64,000 bases of DNA from Reyranella sp. (GCF_004297265.1 NZ_SCUT01000027.1:62001-126000); one strand, 5' to 3'; shown: positions 10,695 to 19,051, counted from the stretch's first letter. Numbers and translations: made by a program. The notes: generated by a model not told the origin, from the sequence alone.

Positions 10695-11204
10695 TCAGTG
10701 GGTCTGCCCGGCCGCCCCCTCGGCGGTCAGGCGGTGTTCTTCGATCAGGCGGTCGGTCAGTTCGAGCTTGGCGCGCGTCACCGCCTCGAGCGGCACCGCT
10801 GCTTCCTTGCCGTCGTCGAGGCGCAGCCGCACCAGCCCGTCCTCCAGGCCGAGCAGCGTTCCCTTGAAACGCCGCCGTCCCTCGACCGGAAGCGCGGTCT
10901 CGAGGCGGGCGATGTGACCCGCCCAGCGGGCATAATCCTTGGGCCGGGTGAGCGGACGGTCGATGCCGGGCGAGCTCACTTCCAGCGTGTAGGCCTCGGG
11001 GATCGGATCCTCGACATCCAGCACGGCCGACACCGCGCGCGACACGGTCGCGCAATCCTCGACGTCCAGCGGCCTTCCGTCGGCGGGCTCGATCATGAGC
11101 TGCAGGGTCCCGCCCTTGCTCATGGCGACGCGAACCAACTCGAAGCCCATGCCGACAATCGTCGGGGCAACGATGTCTTCGATTCGACGCAGCAGATCGG
11201 TCAC
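10695..11204 (-). CDS. rimP: Ribosome maturation factor RimP
   Basis: RimP assists 30S subunit maturation. The product is 169 residues from a GTG start: RIEDIVAPTIVGMGFELVRV, then LDVEDCATVSRAVSAVLDVEDPI, then the family hallmark YTLEVSSPGIDRPL, and a C-terminal SH3-like domain. The frame is open to 11342, but the upstream part is dominated by a hairpin-forming leader and has no family similarity, so GTG 11204 is preferred, with GAGAAG about 10 bases upstream. First gene of the rimP-nusA-ylxR-infB unit. Confidence 0.92.
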   Translation of the reverse strand: MTDLLRRIEDIVAPTIVGMGFELVRVAMSKGGTLQLMIEPADGRPLDVEDCATVSRAVSAVLDVEDPIPEAYTLEVSSPGIDRPLTRPKDYARWAGHIARLETALPVEGRRRFKGTLLGLEDGLVRLRLDDGKEAAVPLEAVTRAKLELTDRLIEEHRLTAEGAAGQTH

Positions 11205-11246
11205 GCGGTTGGCACTTCTCGGCAGTTTGGGCGAATTGGAATGGGG

Positions 11247-11289
11247 CCAAATGAAAAGAGCGGGTTTGCGGCCCACTCTTTTTCTTTGG
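11247..11289. terminator. Bidirectional terminator-like hairpin in the rimP leader
   Basis: AAAAGAGCGGG and CCCACTCTTTTT pair around a TTTGCGG loop, and CCAAA/TTTGG extends the base across a bulge. It has a T-run on both strands. On the minus strand it lies about 43 bases before the rimP GTG, inside the expected 5' leader of the rimP-nusA operon. It could end transcription entering from upstream, or act as an attenuator for the operon. Confidence 0.6.
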
Positions 11290-11415
11290 TTCATCCCGTG
11301 AACCCGATGAGGATGCCGCGCATATAGGCTCCTCCCTGCCAACTGGCAAGGGATTCCAGCACCCTCTATGGGGGGACCTGAGCTGCACTCTATATATGGT
11401 GGAGATACTCTTAAG

Positions 11416-11461
11416 CCTCCCCATTCAAATGGGGAGGTGCCCCGAAGGGGCGGAGGGGTCA
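11416..11461. repeat. Dispersed palindrome, family 2 (short-loop form), left of the DUF559 gene
   Basis: The hairpin built on CCCCATTCAAATGGGG is followed by the small hairpin GCCCCGAAGGGGC and GGAGGGGTCA. It is the inverted counterpart of the copy at 11861-11906, with about one mismatch over the 46-base core. The DUF559 reading frame ends inside it, because the TGA of ATTTGAAT on the minus strand is its stop codon. Confidence 0.9.
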
Positions 11462-11790
11462 GGCTTCCTATTCAGTGCTGCATGGATCGTGTCGAGCACC
11501 TCTTCGGTGCGGCCCATCACCTCGTTGTTCCAGAAACGCAGCACCCGAAAGCCCGCCGATCTCAGGAACCGGTCCCGGCGCAGGTCGTAATCCAGGTTCT
11601 CCGCGTGCTGACTGCCGTCGAGTTCGACGACGACCAGCGCCTCCACACAGGCGAAATCGCAAATATAGAGTCCCACCTGATGCTGCCGCCGGAACTTGAA
11701 GCCGGCGAGCTGGCGCCGGCGCAGCCGGCTCCAGAGCAGGCGTTCGGCATCAGTCTGGCTTTTCCGCAGGCTTCTGGCGTATCGGCGCAT
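11425..11790 (-). CDS. DUF559 / Vsr-like endonuclease domain protein
   Basis: A 121-residue protein, nearly all one DUF559 domain: ARSLRKSQTDAERLLWSRLR, then GFKFRRQHQVGLYICDFACVE, then VVVELDGSQHAE, then DRFLRSAGFRVLRFWNNEV. DUF559 is a PD-(D/E)XK-type nuclease fold related to very-short-patch repair endonuclease; likely active-site residues are D45, E56, D58 and H62. Whether it cuts DNA, and which, is not known. The frame runs through the flanking repeats, so the start is set at ATG 11790, where the domain begins. The coding region is bracketed by near-identical inverted palindromes at 11416-11461 and 11861-11906, making a roughly 490-base cassette-like unit between rimP and trmB. Confidence 0.82.
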   Translation of the reverse strand: MRRYARSLRKSQTDAERLLWSRLRRRQLAGFKFRRQHQVGLYICDFACVEALVVVELDGSQHAENLDYDLRRDRFLRSAGFRVLRFWNNEVMGRTEEVLDTIHAALNRKPDPSAPSGHLPI

Positions 11791-11860
11791 CCGGGTAATC
11801 AGGCGGCCATTTTGGGAGAAAGTATGGCTGGCTACGCTACCCAAAGTGGCAACCCCTCTC

Positions 11861-11906
11861 TGACCCCTCCGCCCCTCCGGGGCACCTCCCCATTTGAATG
11901 GGGAGG
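11861..11906. repeat. Dispersed palindrome, family 2 (short-loop form), right of the DUF559 gene
   Basis: The reverse complement of the copy at 11416-11461: TGACCCCTCC, then GCCCCTCCGGGGC, then the hairpin built on CCCCATTTGAATGGGG. Together the two copies frame the DUF559 gene as inverted ends. A third, long-loop copy follows 24 bases further on. Confidence 0.9.
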
Positions 11907-11929
11907 AAGGCTTTGGCGACTCTCGTATT

Positions 11930-11982
11930 CCTCCCCCATTCCGATGGGGACGTGGCGGCGTCATACGCCGACGGAGGGGTCA
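11930..11982. repeat. Dispersed palindrome, family 2 (long-loop form), overlapping the trmB 3' end
   Basis: CCTCCCCCATTCCGATGGGGACG is followed by GTGGCGGCGTCATACGCCGAC and GGAGGGGTCA, with the same layout as the copy at 5531-5583 but a less perfect first hairpin. The terminal TCA is the stop codon of trmB read on the minus strand, so the element has joined the trmB coding end. Confidence 0.82.
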
Positions 11983-12708
11983 GCGACGCTGCAGCCGCAG
12001 GAAGACCGGCTCGTGGCCGGCGAGCATCTTCTGTTCGTAGCGCGTGCCGGGCCAGTCGGCGGGGCGGGTGCGCCAGTCGGCGGGGCTTTCGGCCAGCCAT
12101 TCGAAGTCGGCATGGCGGCAGGCATGTTCGACCATCCAGGGCAGGTAGCTCGGATCGTCGGTGGCCAGACGCAGTTCGGCGCCGGGTTTCATCAGCCGCG
12201 CCAGCACGTCGAGGTTGGCGCGCTGCACGAAGCGGCGCTTGTGATGGCGCGTCTTGGGCCAGGGGTCGGGGAACAGCACGAAGGCGCGCGACAGCGACCG
12301 CGGCGGCAGGGCCTGCATCACGAAGCGGGCGTCGTCGGTGAACAGGCGAATGTTCGACACGCCGGTCCGCTCGATATGCGCCAGGCACTTGGCGACGCCG
12401 TTGATGTAGGGCTCGCAGCCGATCAGCCCGACCTTCGGGTGCTGCTCGGCCTGCCAGACGAGATGCTCGCCGGCGCCAAAGCCGACCTCCAGCCAGACGC
12501 CGTCCGGCGGCAACGTGCCGCCGAAAAGGCGCGCGAGGTCGATCTTCGCGGCGCTCTCGGCAACCTCGTTGTCGGGCGTGACGATGGGTTCGGCCGGCAG
12601 GGCGACTTCGAGGCGAGGCAGCAGCGTGTCGAGCAGCGACTGCTGCCCGGCCCGCAGTTTCTTGCCCCGTCGACGGCCATGCAGCGTGCGTCGGCGGGCT
12701 TCTTCCAT
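11980..12708 (-). CDS. trmB: tRNA (guanine-N7-)-methyltransferase
   Basis: TrmB methylates G46 in the variable loop of tRNA using S-adenosylmethionine. The 242-residue product has the family motifs WLEVGFGAGEHLVWQAEQHP (SAM loop), GCEPYINGVAKCLAHI, FPDPWPKTRHHKRRFV and the C-terminal GTRYEQKMLAGHEPVFLRLQ. Start is the ATG at 12708. The stop codon is supplied by the terminal TCA of a dispersed palindrome. It lies about 20 bases after the upstream thiamine diphosphate enzyme gene. Confidence 0.95.
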   Translation of the reverse strand: MEEARRRTLHGRRRGKKLRAGQQSLLDTLLPRLEVALPAEPIVTPDNEVAESAAKIDLARLFGGTLPPDGVWLEVGFGAGEHLVWQAEQHPKVGLIGCEPYINGVAKCLAHIERTGVSNIRLFTDDARFVMQALPPRSLSRAFVLFPDPWPKTRHHKRRFVQRANLDVLARLMKPGAELRLATDDPSYLPWMVEHACRHADFEWLAESPADWRTRPADWPGTRYEQKMLAGHEPVFLRLQRR

Positions 12709-12727
12709 GATGCTTCCGGGGAGATCC

Positions 12728-14272
12728 CTACATGATCACGTCGATGAGGTACGGGCCCTTGTGCGCCATGGCGTAGGTGAGCTGCTTGGTGAGCTCATCC
12801 AGGTTCGTCGCCTTGCCGCTCGCCACGCCCATGCCCTTCGCCAGGTCGGTGAACTGCAGGGTCGGCCGGTCCAGGGTCAGCATGTCGATGGCGCGCGGGC
12901 CGGGGTTGGCGGCGCCGACATCGGCGAGCTGGCTGTAGAGGATGTTGTAGGAGCGGTTCGAGAAGATCATCACGCAGACGTCGAGATTCTCGCGCGCCAT
13001 CGTCCACAGCGACTGGATCGTGTACATCGCCGAGCCGTCGCCGATCATGCAGATGACCTTGCGGTCGGGGCACGCCACGGCCGCACCGACGGCGACGGGA
13101 CCGCCGAAGCCGATCGAGCCGCCCATGTTGTTCAGCCAGTCGTGCGGCGGGGCGCCGGCGCTGAACGGGAAGAAACCGCGGCCCGTGGTGACCGACTCGT
13201 CGACCACGATGGCGCCTTCCGGCATCGTCGCGCCCAGCGCCTGGCCAAGCCCGTCGAGCGTGAACTTGCCTGTCGGACGTTCCGGCCGGCTCGGCTGCGC
13301 GACGCCTTCGGGCTTCACGTTCATCGCGTCGAGTTCCATCGCCAGCGCCTCGAGCGAGCCGATCGGATCGCCTTCGACCGGGCAGAGCGTCGAGATCTCG
13401 CAATCGTCCGGCGACAGGACCGACGGCTTGCCGGGATAGGCGAAGAAGGCGAAGGGCGCCTTGGCGCCGCACAGCACCATCTGCTTGGTGCCCTTGAGCT
13501 GGGCCAGCGCGTTCTCGACCACGAAGTGCAGGCGCAGTACCGGGATGCGGCCGGCGCCGCGCTCGATGCGCGCCGTGCCGCCGGCTCCCTGCACCTTGCA
13601 GCCCGTCTTGGCGGCGATCTTGCCGGCCAGCTCGAGGCCGCGGGCGCGCAGCGCCCGGCCGCCGATGAACAGCATGGCGCCCGGCATCTTGAGCGCCTTG
13701 GCGGCGGCCACCACCGTCTCGTTGGAGGGCCTGGCCGGCGCCGGCGCGGCCGGAGTCTCGGCCGGGCCATCGGCTTCGCCCCAGGCGGTGTCGGCCGGCA
13801 AAATCAGGGTCGCGATCTGCCCGGGCGCCACGTTGGCGGCCTGGATGGCCAGCGCGCCGTCGCCCGCCACCGTCTTGGACGTCGGCGAGGTCTTCACCCA
13901 ATGGGAGAACGGACGGGCGATGCCCTCGATGTCGGCGGTGAGCGGCGTGTCGTACTTGATGTGATAGAGCGCGTGCTCGCCCACGATGTTGACGACACCG
14001 GAGCCTGCCTTCTTGGCGTTGTGCAGGTTGGCCGCCGCGTTGGCGAGGCCGGGGCCGAGGTGCAGCAGGGTCGAGGCCGGCTTGTCGGTCATGCGGTAAT
14101 AGCCGTCGGCCGCGCCGCTGCAGACGCCTTCGAACAGGCCGAGCACACAGCGCATGCCCTCGACCCGGTCGAGCGCGCCCACGAAATGCATTTCCGAGGT
14201 GCCGGGGTTGGCAAAACAGACCTCGACGCCGCCCTTGACCAAGGTGCGGACCAGACTTTCAGCTCCGTTCAT
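12728..14272 (-). CDS. Acetolactate synthase large subunit-like thiamine diphosphate enzyme
   Basis: A 514-residue enzyme of the acetolactate synthase/benzoylformate decarboxylase superfamily. The N-terminal pyrimidine-binding domain has FANPGTSEMHFVGALD and the catalytic glutamate in LGLFEGVCSGAADGYYRM. The C-terminal domain has the thiamine diphosphate motif beginning GDGSAMYTIQSLW and ending NRSYNIL. The central domain is divergent, and the protein is about 40-60 residues shorter than biosynthetic IlvB. There is no ilvN-like small subunit beside it, so a catabolic decarboxylase or carboligase role is as likely as valine biosynthesis. GGGGAAG lies 3-8 bases before ATG 14272, so this start is preferred over the longer frame. 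Confidence 0.78.
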   Translation of the reverse strand: MNGAESLVRTLVKGGVEVCFANPGTSEMHFVGALDRVEGMRCVLGLFEGVCSGAADGYYRMTDKPASTLLHLGPGLANAAANLHNAKKAGSGVVNIVGEHALYHIKYDTPLTADIEGIARPFSHWVKTSPTSKTVAGDGALAIQAANVAPGQIATLILPADTAWGEADGPAETPAAPAPARPSNETVVAAAKALKMPGAMLFIGGRALRARGLELAGKIAAKTGCKVQGAGGTARIERGAGRIPVLRLHFVVENALAQLKGTKQMVLCGAKAPFAFFAYPGKPSVLSPDDCEISTLCPVEGDPIGSLEALAMELDAMNVKPEGVAQPSRPERPTGKFTLDGLGQALGATMPEGAIVVDESVTTGRGFFPFSAGAPPHDWLNNMGGSIGFGGPVAVGAAVACPDRKVICMIGDGSAMYTIQSLWTMARENLDVCVMIFSNRSYNILYSQLADVGAANPGPRAIDMLTLDRPTLQFTDLAKGMGVASGKATNLDELTKQLTYAMAHKGPYLIDVIM

Positions 14273-14451
14273 CGACTTCCCCAAACGCGAATGATTCAGA
14301 ATCGGCGGCACCCTAGGCCACTCGCGCCGTTAACCCAAGGCTCCGGAATGCCCGAATAATTCCGCGGAATGAACGTTCTCTCTTCATTCTCAACGGCTTA
14401 TTTGCTATATGTGAACCATTATTTGAATTCTTTAGTACGAAAGACTTTTCC
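14273..14451. promoter_or_regulatory. AT-rich divergent intergenic region
   Basis: This 179-base gap separates two divergent genes. Its right half (about 14380-14450) is far more AT-rich than the surroundings (for example GGCTTATTTGCTATATGTG and TTATTTGAATTCTTTAG), suggesting promoter sequence for the plus-strand gene that follows. No exact -35/-10 pair is assigned. Confidence 0.4.
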
Positions 14452-14883
14452 ATGAGCCATTCGGATCCTTCCGACAGCTCGGCCGACCCGCTTTTCCTCG
14501 TCGGCGCCGACCTCGTCGAATTCGACCGCCGCGACCTGCCGATCTATGCCACCCCTGCTTCGCACTGGGCCGAAGCCGGCGTCGATGCCGTTTCCTATGG
14601 CGCACCGCTCGACCGCCTGTACGGCGAACCTGGCCAAGTATTCGTCGACGGTGTCGCGGGTGCTGCTGCCGACGTCCTGCCTTCGGTCGGCGAAGATGCC
14701 CTGGTCGCCCTCAGCAATCTGTCCGACGGCTTGATGCTGCCTGCGAGCGAAGAGCCCTTCGCAATGCACGAGAGTGCCGCCGTCTATGATTTCGGCGCCG
14801 ATGCCCACGTCGTCATGCACGTTCAGGACGGCATCACCTGGGACCAGGCGGATGCCGGGTGGTCGTTCGACCACGCCGGCTGA
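14452..14883 (+). CDS. Hypothetical acidic protein
   Basis: A 143-residue, strongly acidic protein that I do not recognise. It has many Asp, Glu and Ala residues (SHSDPSDSSADPLFLVGADL, DFGADAHVVMHVQDGITW), almost no lysine, and no signal peptide, membrane segment or metal-site motif. Third codon positions are rich in G and C as in neighbouring genes, which supports translation on this strand; an antisense frame of similar length exists but has a poorer composition. No convincing Shine-Dalgarno is seen before the ATG, which follows an AT-rich region. It ends 7 bases before the convergent M20 amidohydrolase gene. Confidence 0.6.
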   Translation: MSHSDPSDSSADPLFLVGADLVEFDRRDLPIYATPASHWAEAGVDAVSYGAPLDRLYGEPGQVFVDGVAGAAADVLPSVGEDALVALSNLSDGLMLPASEEPFAMHESAAVYDFGADAHVVMHVQDGITWDQADAGWSFDHAG

Positions 14884-14889
14884 TACAGG

Positions 14890-16083
14890 CTACGCCGCGT
14901 CGCCCAGCTCGAGCTGGACGAGGTTCATCCAGTAGGCCGCGCCGGTCGTCAGGATCTGGTCGTTGAAGTCGTAGAGCGGCGAATGCACGTTCTGGCAGCC
15001 GCCCTCGCCGGCGCCGCCGTTGCCGATCATGATGTAGGCGCCCGGCTTCTTCTCCAGCATGAAGGCGAAATCCTCGGCGCCGGCGAGCGGTGAGGTGTTC
15101 GCCTCGACATGCTCGCGCCCGACCGTCAGCGCCGCAGCCTCCACCGCGACCGACGTTTGCTCGGCGGCATTGACCAGCGCCGGATAGCGCCGGTGATATT
15201 TACTGATCGCCTCGCAGCCGCCGGCCTGCGCGATGCCCGACGCGACTTCGGCCAGCCGCCGTTCCAGCAGGTTGCGCACGTCGGCCGAGAAGCTGCGGGC
15301 GGTGCCGCGGATCAGCACTTCCGACGGAATGACGTTGGGCGAGCCCGGCGTGCCGGCCGCGATGTGGCCGACGCTCAGCACCGCGGCCTGGCTCGACGGC
15401 ACGTTGCGGCCGACGATGCCCTGAACCGCGACGATGAATTGCGCCGCCACGAAGGTCGGGTCGGTGCCGCGATCGGGCATGGCGCCGTGGCCGCCGGTGC
15501 CCTTGAACACGACTTCCCAGCTGTCGGACGAAGCCAGCATGGCGCCGGTCCGGATGGCGAAGTGGCCGACCGGGAAGCCCGGCATGTTGTGCATGCCGTA
15601 GACCACGTCGCAGGGGAACTTCTCGAACAGGCCTTCCTCGATCATCACGCGCGCGCCGCCGAGACCTTCCTCGGCGGGCTGGAAGATGAAGTGCACCGTA
15701 CCGGCGAAGTCCGGCGCCGCCGCGAGCCGCTGGGCCGCGCCCAGCAGCATCGTCGTGTGTCCGTCATGGCCGCAGGCATGCATCTTGTTCGGGATTGTCG
15801 AGGCGTGGTCGAAGTCGTTCTTCTCCTGCAGGTGCAACGCATCCATGTCGGCGCGCAGCCCGATCGTCTTCTGGCCCGGCCGGTTGCCCTTCAGGGTGCC
15901 GACGACGCCGGTCGTGGCGAGGCCGCGATGCACCTTGATGCCCCACGAGGTGAGCTTGTCGGCCACGATCTGGGCGGTCCGCTCCTCCTCGAAGGCGGTT
16001 TCGGGATGGCGGTGGATGTCACGACGGATGGCGGTGAGATCGGCCAGATCGTCGGCGAGAAGTTCGGGTGTGTAACGGGTCAT
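14890..16083 (-). CDS. M20 family amidohydrolase (hippurate hydrolase-like)
   Basis: A 397-residue member of the M20D metallopeptidase/amidohydrolase family, which hydrolyses N-acyl amino acids such as hippurate or N-acetylated compounds. Visible motifs are RRDIHRHPETAFEE, GLRADMDALHLQE, the metal-binding MHACGHDGHTTMLLGAA, FQPAEEGLGGARVMIEEG, the lid-domain GGHGAMPDRGTDP and the C-terminal LAGAEDFAFML. All expected metal ligands (H, D, E, H) appear present. There is no signal peptide, so it is probably cytoplasmic. The substrate cannot be deduced. It is convergent with the acidic protein gene and divergent from the GST-like gene. Confidence 0.88.
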   Translation of the reverse strand: MTRYTPELLADDLADLTAIRRDIHRHPETAFEEERTAQIVADKLTSWGIKVHRGLATTGVVGTLKGNRPGQKTIGLRADMDALHLQEKNDFDHASTIPNKMHACGHDGHTTMLLGAAQRLAAAPDFAGTVHFIFQPAEEGLGGARVMIEEGLFEKFPCDVVYGMHNMPGFPVGHFAIRTGAMLASSDSWEVVFKGTGGHGAMPDRGTDPTFVAAQFIVAVQGIVGRNVPSSQAAVLSVGHIAAGTPGSPNVIPSEVLIRGTARSFSADVRNLLERRLAEVASGIAQAGGCEAISKYHRRYPALVNAAEQTSVAVEAAALTVGREHVEANTSPLAGAEDFAFMLEKKPGAYIMIGNGGAGEGGCQNVHSPLYDFNDQILTTGAAYWMNLVQLELGDAA

Positions 16084-16187
16084 GAGCGGAGACTAGCGTC
16101 GGCAGTCGTAAAAGGAAACGCGACGCCGGTTGCCCGACGCCCGTCGTCCTGCAAAGTTTGCTGCTCCTTCATCCTGGGTGAACGGTC

Positions 16188-16985
16188 ATGACAGAGTCCG
16201 CCGGCGCAAGACCCCGCCTCTATCAGACGCCGTCCTCCTACTATTCGATGATCGCGCGCCTCGCGCTCGCCGAAGGCGGCATCGCCTACGAGCGCGTCTT
16301 CGTCGACATCCATTACCGGCTGAGCCAGCAGCAGCCGGACTATGTGCGGATCAATCCGGGCATGACCGTGCCGACGCTGGTGCTGGCCGATCGCGTTCTC
16401 GTCCAGAGCCGTGACATCGCCGAATATGCGCTCGGCGCCGCAAGCGACCCAGAGACGAAGGACTGGGTCGACCTTCACTATGGGTATCCGATCGAGGAAC
16501 TGACTTTCGGCGGGATTCTCGCCCGCAATCCCCTCGCCCGGATCATGATCCCGAAGCGGCTGGAAGCGGCCCGCCGCCAGCTGCTGGCGCATGCCGCCCA
16601 CAATCCCGATCTCGCTTCCGTCTACGAAGCCCGTGCCGCGGTCTTTGCCGGCCGGATAAAGGCTTTCGAACCGGACGCCGTCGTCGCGCTTTCGAAGCGG
16701 CGCCGCACTGAGGCCATCGGGTTCATGGACCGGCTCGAGCAAACGCTGCGCGACGGCCGCCCGGTGCTTGTCCCGCCCGCCTACGGCGTTGCGGATGTCG
16801 TCTGGACCGTGTTCCTCGGGCGCATGGAATTCGCCGGTCTCGGCGACGAGATTCCGCGGCGCCCGGCGCTTGCGCGCTACTGGCGCGCCATGCAGGCACG
16901 TCCCGGCTTTTCCGCTGCGGATATATGGACGAAGTTTCATATCGGACGCCTGATCGGCGGGATCCTGGGCATCGGCAGGGGCTGA
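16188..16985 (+). CDS. Glutathione S-transferase family protein
   Basis: A 265-residue protein with a thioredoxin-like N-terminal domain (RLYQTPSSYYSMIARLALAEGGIAYE) containing the cis-proline motif GMTVPTLV and the glutathione-contact segment VLVQSRDIAEYAL, followed by an all-helical C-terminal domain. It is about 40-60 residues longer than a typical GST, with the extra length in the helical domain. Substrate unknown. It lies 56 bases upstream of hisA on the same strand and could share a transcript, but no functional link is evident. Confidence 0.78.
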   Translation: MTESAGARPRLYQTPSSYYSMIARLALAEGGIAYERVFVDIHYRLSQQQPDYVRINPGMTVPTLVLADRVLVQSRDIAEYALGAASDPETKDWVDLHYGYPIEELTFGGILARNPLARIMIPKRLEAARRQLLAHAAHNPDLASVYEARAAVFAGRIKAFEPDAVVALSKRRRTEAIGFMDRLEQTLRDGRPVLVPPAYGVADVVWTVFLGRMEFAGLGDEIPRRPALARYWRAMQARPGFSAADIWTKFHIGRLIGGILGIGRG

Positions 16986-17041
16986 GGGCTCCGCCGGAAG
17001 GGGTGGCGTCCCTAGGCGCCTCGCGCTAAACCCCGGCCGCC

Positions 17042-17770
17042 ATGATCCTTTTCCCCGCGATCGACCTCAAGGACGGCAAGTGCGTGCGCCTTCTCCGCGG
17101 CGACATGCAGCGTGCCACCGTGTTCAACGACAGTCCGGCCGCCCAGGCCAAGGCCTTCGCCAATGCCGGCTGCGAATGGCTGCATCTGGTCGACCTCAAC
17201 GGCGCCGTCGAGGGCCATCCGGTCAACCGCGCGGCGGTCGAGAGCATCCTGAAGGATGTCGAGGTGCCGACCCAGCTGGGCGGCGGCATCCGCACCATCG
17301 AGAGCATCTCGCAGTGGTTCGACGCCGGCGTGCAGCGGATCATCCTGGGCACCATCGCCGTCAAGGAGCCGGGTCTGGTGAAGGCCGCCTGCAAGCAGTG
17401 GCCGGGGCGGATCGCCGTCGGCATCGATGCCCGCGACGGCATCGTCGCGGTCGACGGCTGGACGAAGCAGAGCACTGTGCGCGCGCTCGACCTCGCGCTG
17501 CGGTTCGAGGATGCCGGCGTCTCGGCCATCATCTACACCGACATCGACCGCGACGGCGCCATGGGCGGCGTCAATGTCGACGCCACGGTCACCCTCGCCC
17601 AGCATCTCACGACCCCGGTCATCGCGTCGGGCGGCGTCAGTTCGCTCGACGATCTGCGCGAGCTCAAGCCCACCGAGGAATTCGGCATCGTCGGCGCCAT
17701 CGTCGGCCGCGCGCTTTATGACGGTCGCGTGACGGTGCCGGACGCGATCCGCATCCTGAAAGGCGAGTAG
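17042..17770 (+). CDS. hisA: ProFAR isomerase
   Basis: HisA converts the histidine intermediate ProFAR to PRFAR by an Amadori rearrangement. The 242-residue TIM barrel begins [17 protein letters not shown] with the catalytic Asp8, contains [12 protein letters not shown], and has the second catalytic Asp in [16 protein letters not shown], plus the phosphate-binding [13 protein letters not shown] and [11 protein letters not shown]. It is followed after 7 bases by hisF. The usual upstream partners hisB and hisH are not present; a GST-like gene takes that place. Confidence 0.97.
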   Translation: MILFPAIDLKDGKCVRLLRGDMQRATVFNDSPAAQAKAFANAGCEWLHLVDLNGAVEGHPVNRAAVESILKDVEVPTQLGGGIRTIESISQWFDAGVQRIILGTIAVKEPGLVKAACKQWPGRIAVGIDARDGIVAVDGWTKQSTVRALDLALRFEDAGVSAIIYTDIDRDGAMGGVNVDATVTLAQHLTTPVIASGGVSSLDDLRELKPTEEFGIVGAIVGRALYDGRVTVPDAIRILKGE

Positions 17771-17777
17771 CGGCACC

Positions 17778-18551
17778 ATGCTGAAGGTTCGCATCATCCC
17801 CTGCCTCGACGTGAAGGACGGAAGGGTCGTGAAGGGCGTACAGTTCGTCGGCCTGCGCGACGCCGGCGACCCGGTCGAGCAGGCGCGCATCTACGATGCC
17901 GCTGGCGCCGACGAGCTCACCTTCCTCGACATCACGGCCAGCCACGAGAACCGCGACACCATCCTGGACGTCGTCGGCCGCACGGCGGAGCAATGCTTCA
18001 TGCCGCTCACCGTGGGCGGCGGCGTGCGCCAGATCGAGGATATCCGCCGCCTGCTGCTGGCCGGCGCCGACAAGGTCTCGATCAACTCGGCCGCCGTGGC
18101 GCGGCCGGAATTCGTGCGCGAGGCGGCGGAGAAATACGGCGACCAGTGCATCGTCGTCGCGATCGACGCGCGCAGCAGCGGTCCCGGCAAATGGGAAGTC
18201 TTCACCCATGGCGGCCGCAAGGGCACCGGCCTCGACGCCATCGACTGGGCGCGCCGCATGACGGAGTCGGGCGCGGGCGAGATCCTGCTCACCTCGATGG
18301 ATCGCGATGGCACGAAGTCGGGCTTCGATCTCGAACTGACTCGCGCGGTGTCGGATGCCGTGCCGGTACCGGTCGTGGCGTCGGGCGGCGTCGGCACGCT
18401 CGATCACCTGGTCGATGGCGTCACGAAGGGCGGCGCTTCGGCGGTGCTCGCCGCCTCGATCTTCCACTTCGGCGAATTCACCATCGCGCAGGCGAAGGAA
18501 CATCTCGCGCGCGCCGGCGTTCCGGTACGACAAATCTCGCGCGCGGCATGA
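17778..18551 (+). CDS. hisF: Imidazole glycerol phosphate synthase cyclase subunit
   Basis: HisF, working with the glutaminase HisH, turns PRFAR and ammonia into imidazole glycerol phosphate and AICAR. The 257-residue barrel begins [20 protein letters not shown] with the catalytic Asp11, contains [18 protein letters not shown] and [20 protein letters not shown] with the second catalytic Asp, and ends with [14 protein letters not shown] and the [12 protein letters not shown] region. HisH must be encoded elsewhere. hisE follows after 91 bases that contain a GC-rich hairpin. Confidence 0.97.
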   Translation: MLKVRIIPCLDVKDGRVVKGVQFVGLRDAGDPVEQARIYDAAGADELTFLDITASHENRDTILDVVGRTAEQCFMPLTVGGGVRQIEDIRRLLLAGADKVSINSAAVARPEFVREAAEKYGDQCIVVAIDARSSGPGKWEVFTHGGRKGTGLDAIDWARRMTESGAGEILLTSMDRDGTKSGFDLELTRAVSDAVPVPVVASGGVGTLDHLVDGVTKGGASAVLAASIFHFGEFTIAQAKEHLARAGVPVRQISRAA

Positions 18552-18642
18552 TTTTGGCGTAGAATCATCACGGCGCCCGTCCAAGAGGCGTAGTGAAGTT
18601 TTCGATCGCCCGCCCGAAGGGCGGCGGCGGAGTTCCCCTCGG

Positions 18643-19014
18643 ATGGCGAAGAAGAAAAAAGCCAAGAAGGCACAGAGGCCGAGCATCGTCACGATCGACG
18701 AGCACGTGCTGGATCGCCTGTATCTCGTGATCGACAGCCGCAAGGGCGCCGACCCGGAAACCTCCTACACCGCCCGCCTGTTCAGCCGCGGTCGCCAGCA
18801 GATCGCCAAGAAGCTGGGCGAGGAAGCGGTCGAGGCGCTGATCGAGGGCATCCAGGGCGACAAGCCCAAGTTGGTCGCCGAGAGCGCCGACATGCTCTAC
18901 CACCTGCTCACCCTGTGGGCCGCCGTCGGCGTGAAGCCCAAGTCGGTGTGGGACGAACTCGCCCGCCGCGAAGGCCTGTCCGGCATCGCCGAGAAGGCGT
19001 CACGCAAGCGGTAG
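18643..19014 (+). CDS. hisE: Phosphoribosyl-ATP pyrophosphatase
   Basis: HisE hydrolyses phosphoribosyl-ATP in the second step of histidine synthesis. The 123-residue product has a lysine-rich N-terminus ([13 protein letters not shown]), then [24 protein letters not shown], and the metal-binding helices [11 protein letters not shown] and [16 protein letters not shown] typical of the MazG-like family. The frame is open further 5', but similarity begins at this ATG, with GGAG about 11 bases upstream. It completes a hisA-hisF-hisE unit. Confidence 0.94.
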   Translation: MAKKKKAKKAQRPSIVTIDEHVLDRLYLVIDSRKGADPETSYTARLFSRGRQQIAKKLGEEAVEALIEGIQGDKPKLVAESADMLYHLLTLWAAVGVKPKSVWDELARREGLSGIAEKASRKR

Positions 19015-19051
19015 CAACGGCCAAAGTTGGGTTGAGTTGGTCGCAATCTGT

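Noticed and set aside
11290-11410. Possible initiator tRNA gene upstream of rimP, as in E. coli metY-rimP
   Set aside because: No acceptor stem, anticodon loop or T-loop consensus could be formed in this region.
14419-14874. Minus-strand 151-codon frame opposite the acidic protein
   Set aside because: Codon third positions and amino acid composition fit the plus strand better, and the minus frame has no upstream signal; it cannot be excluded entirely.
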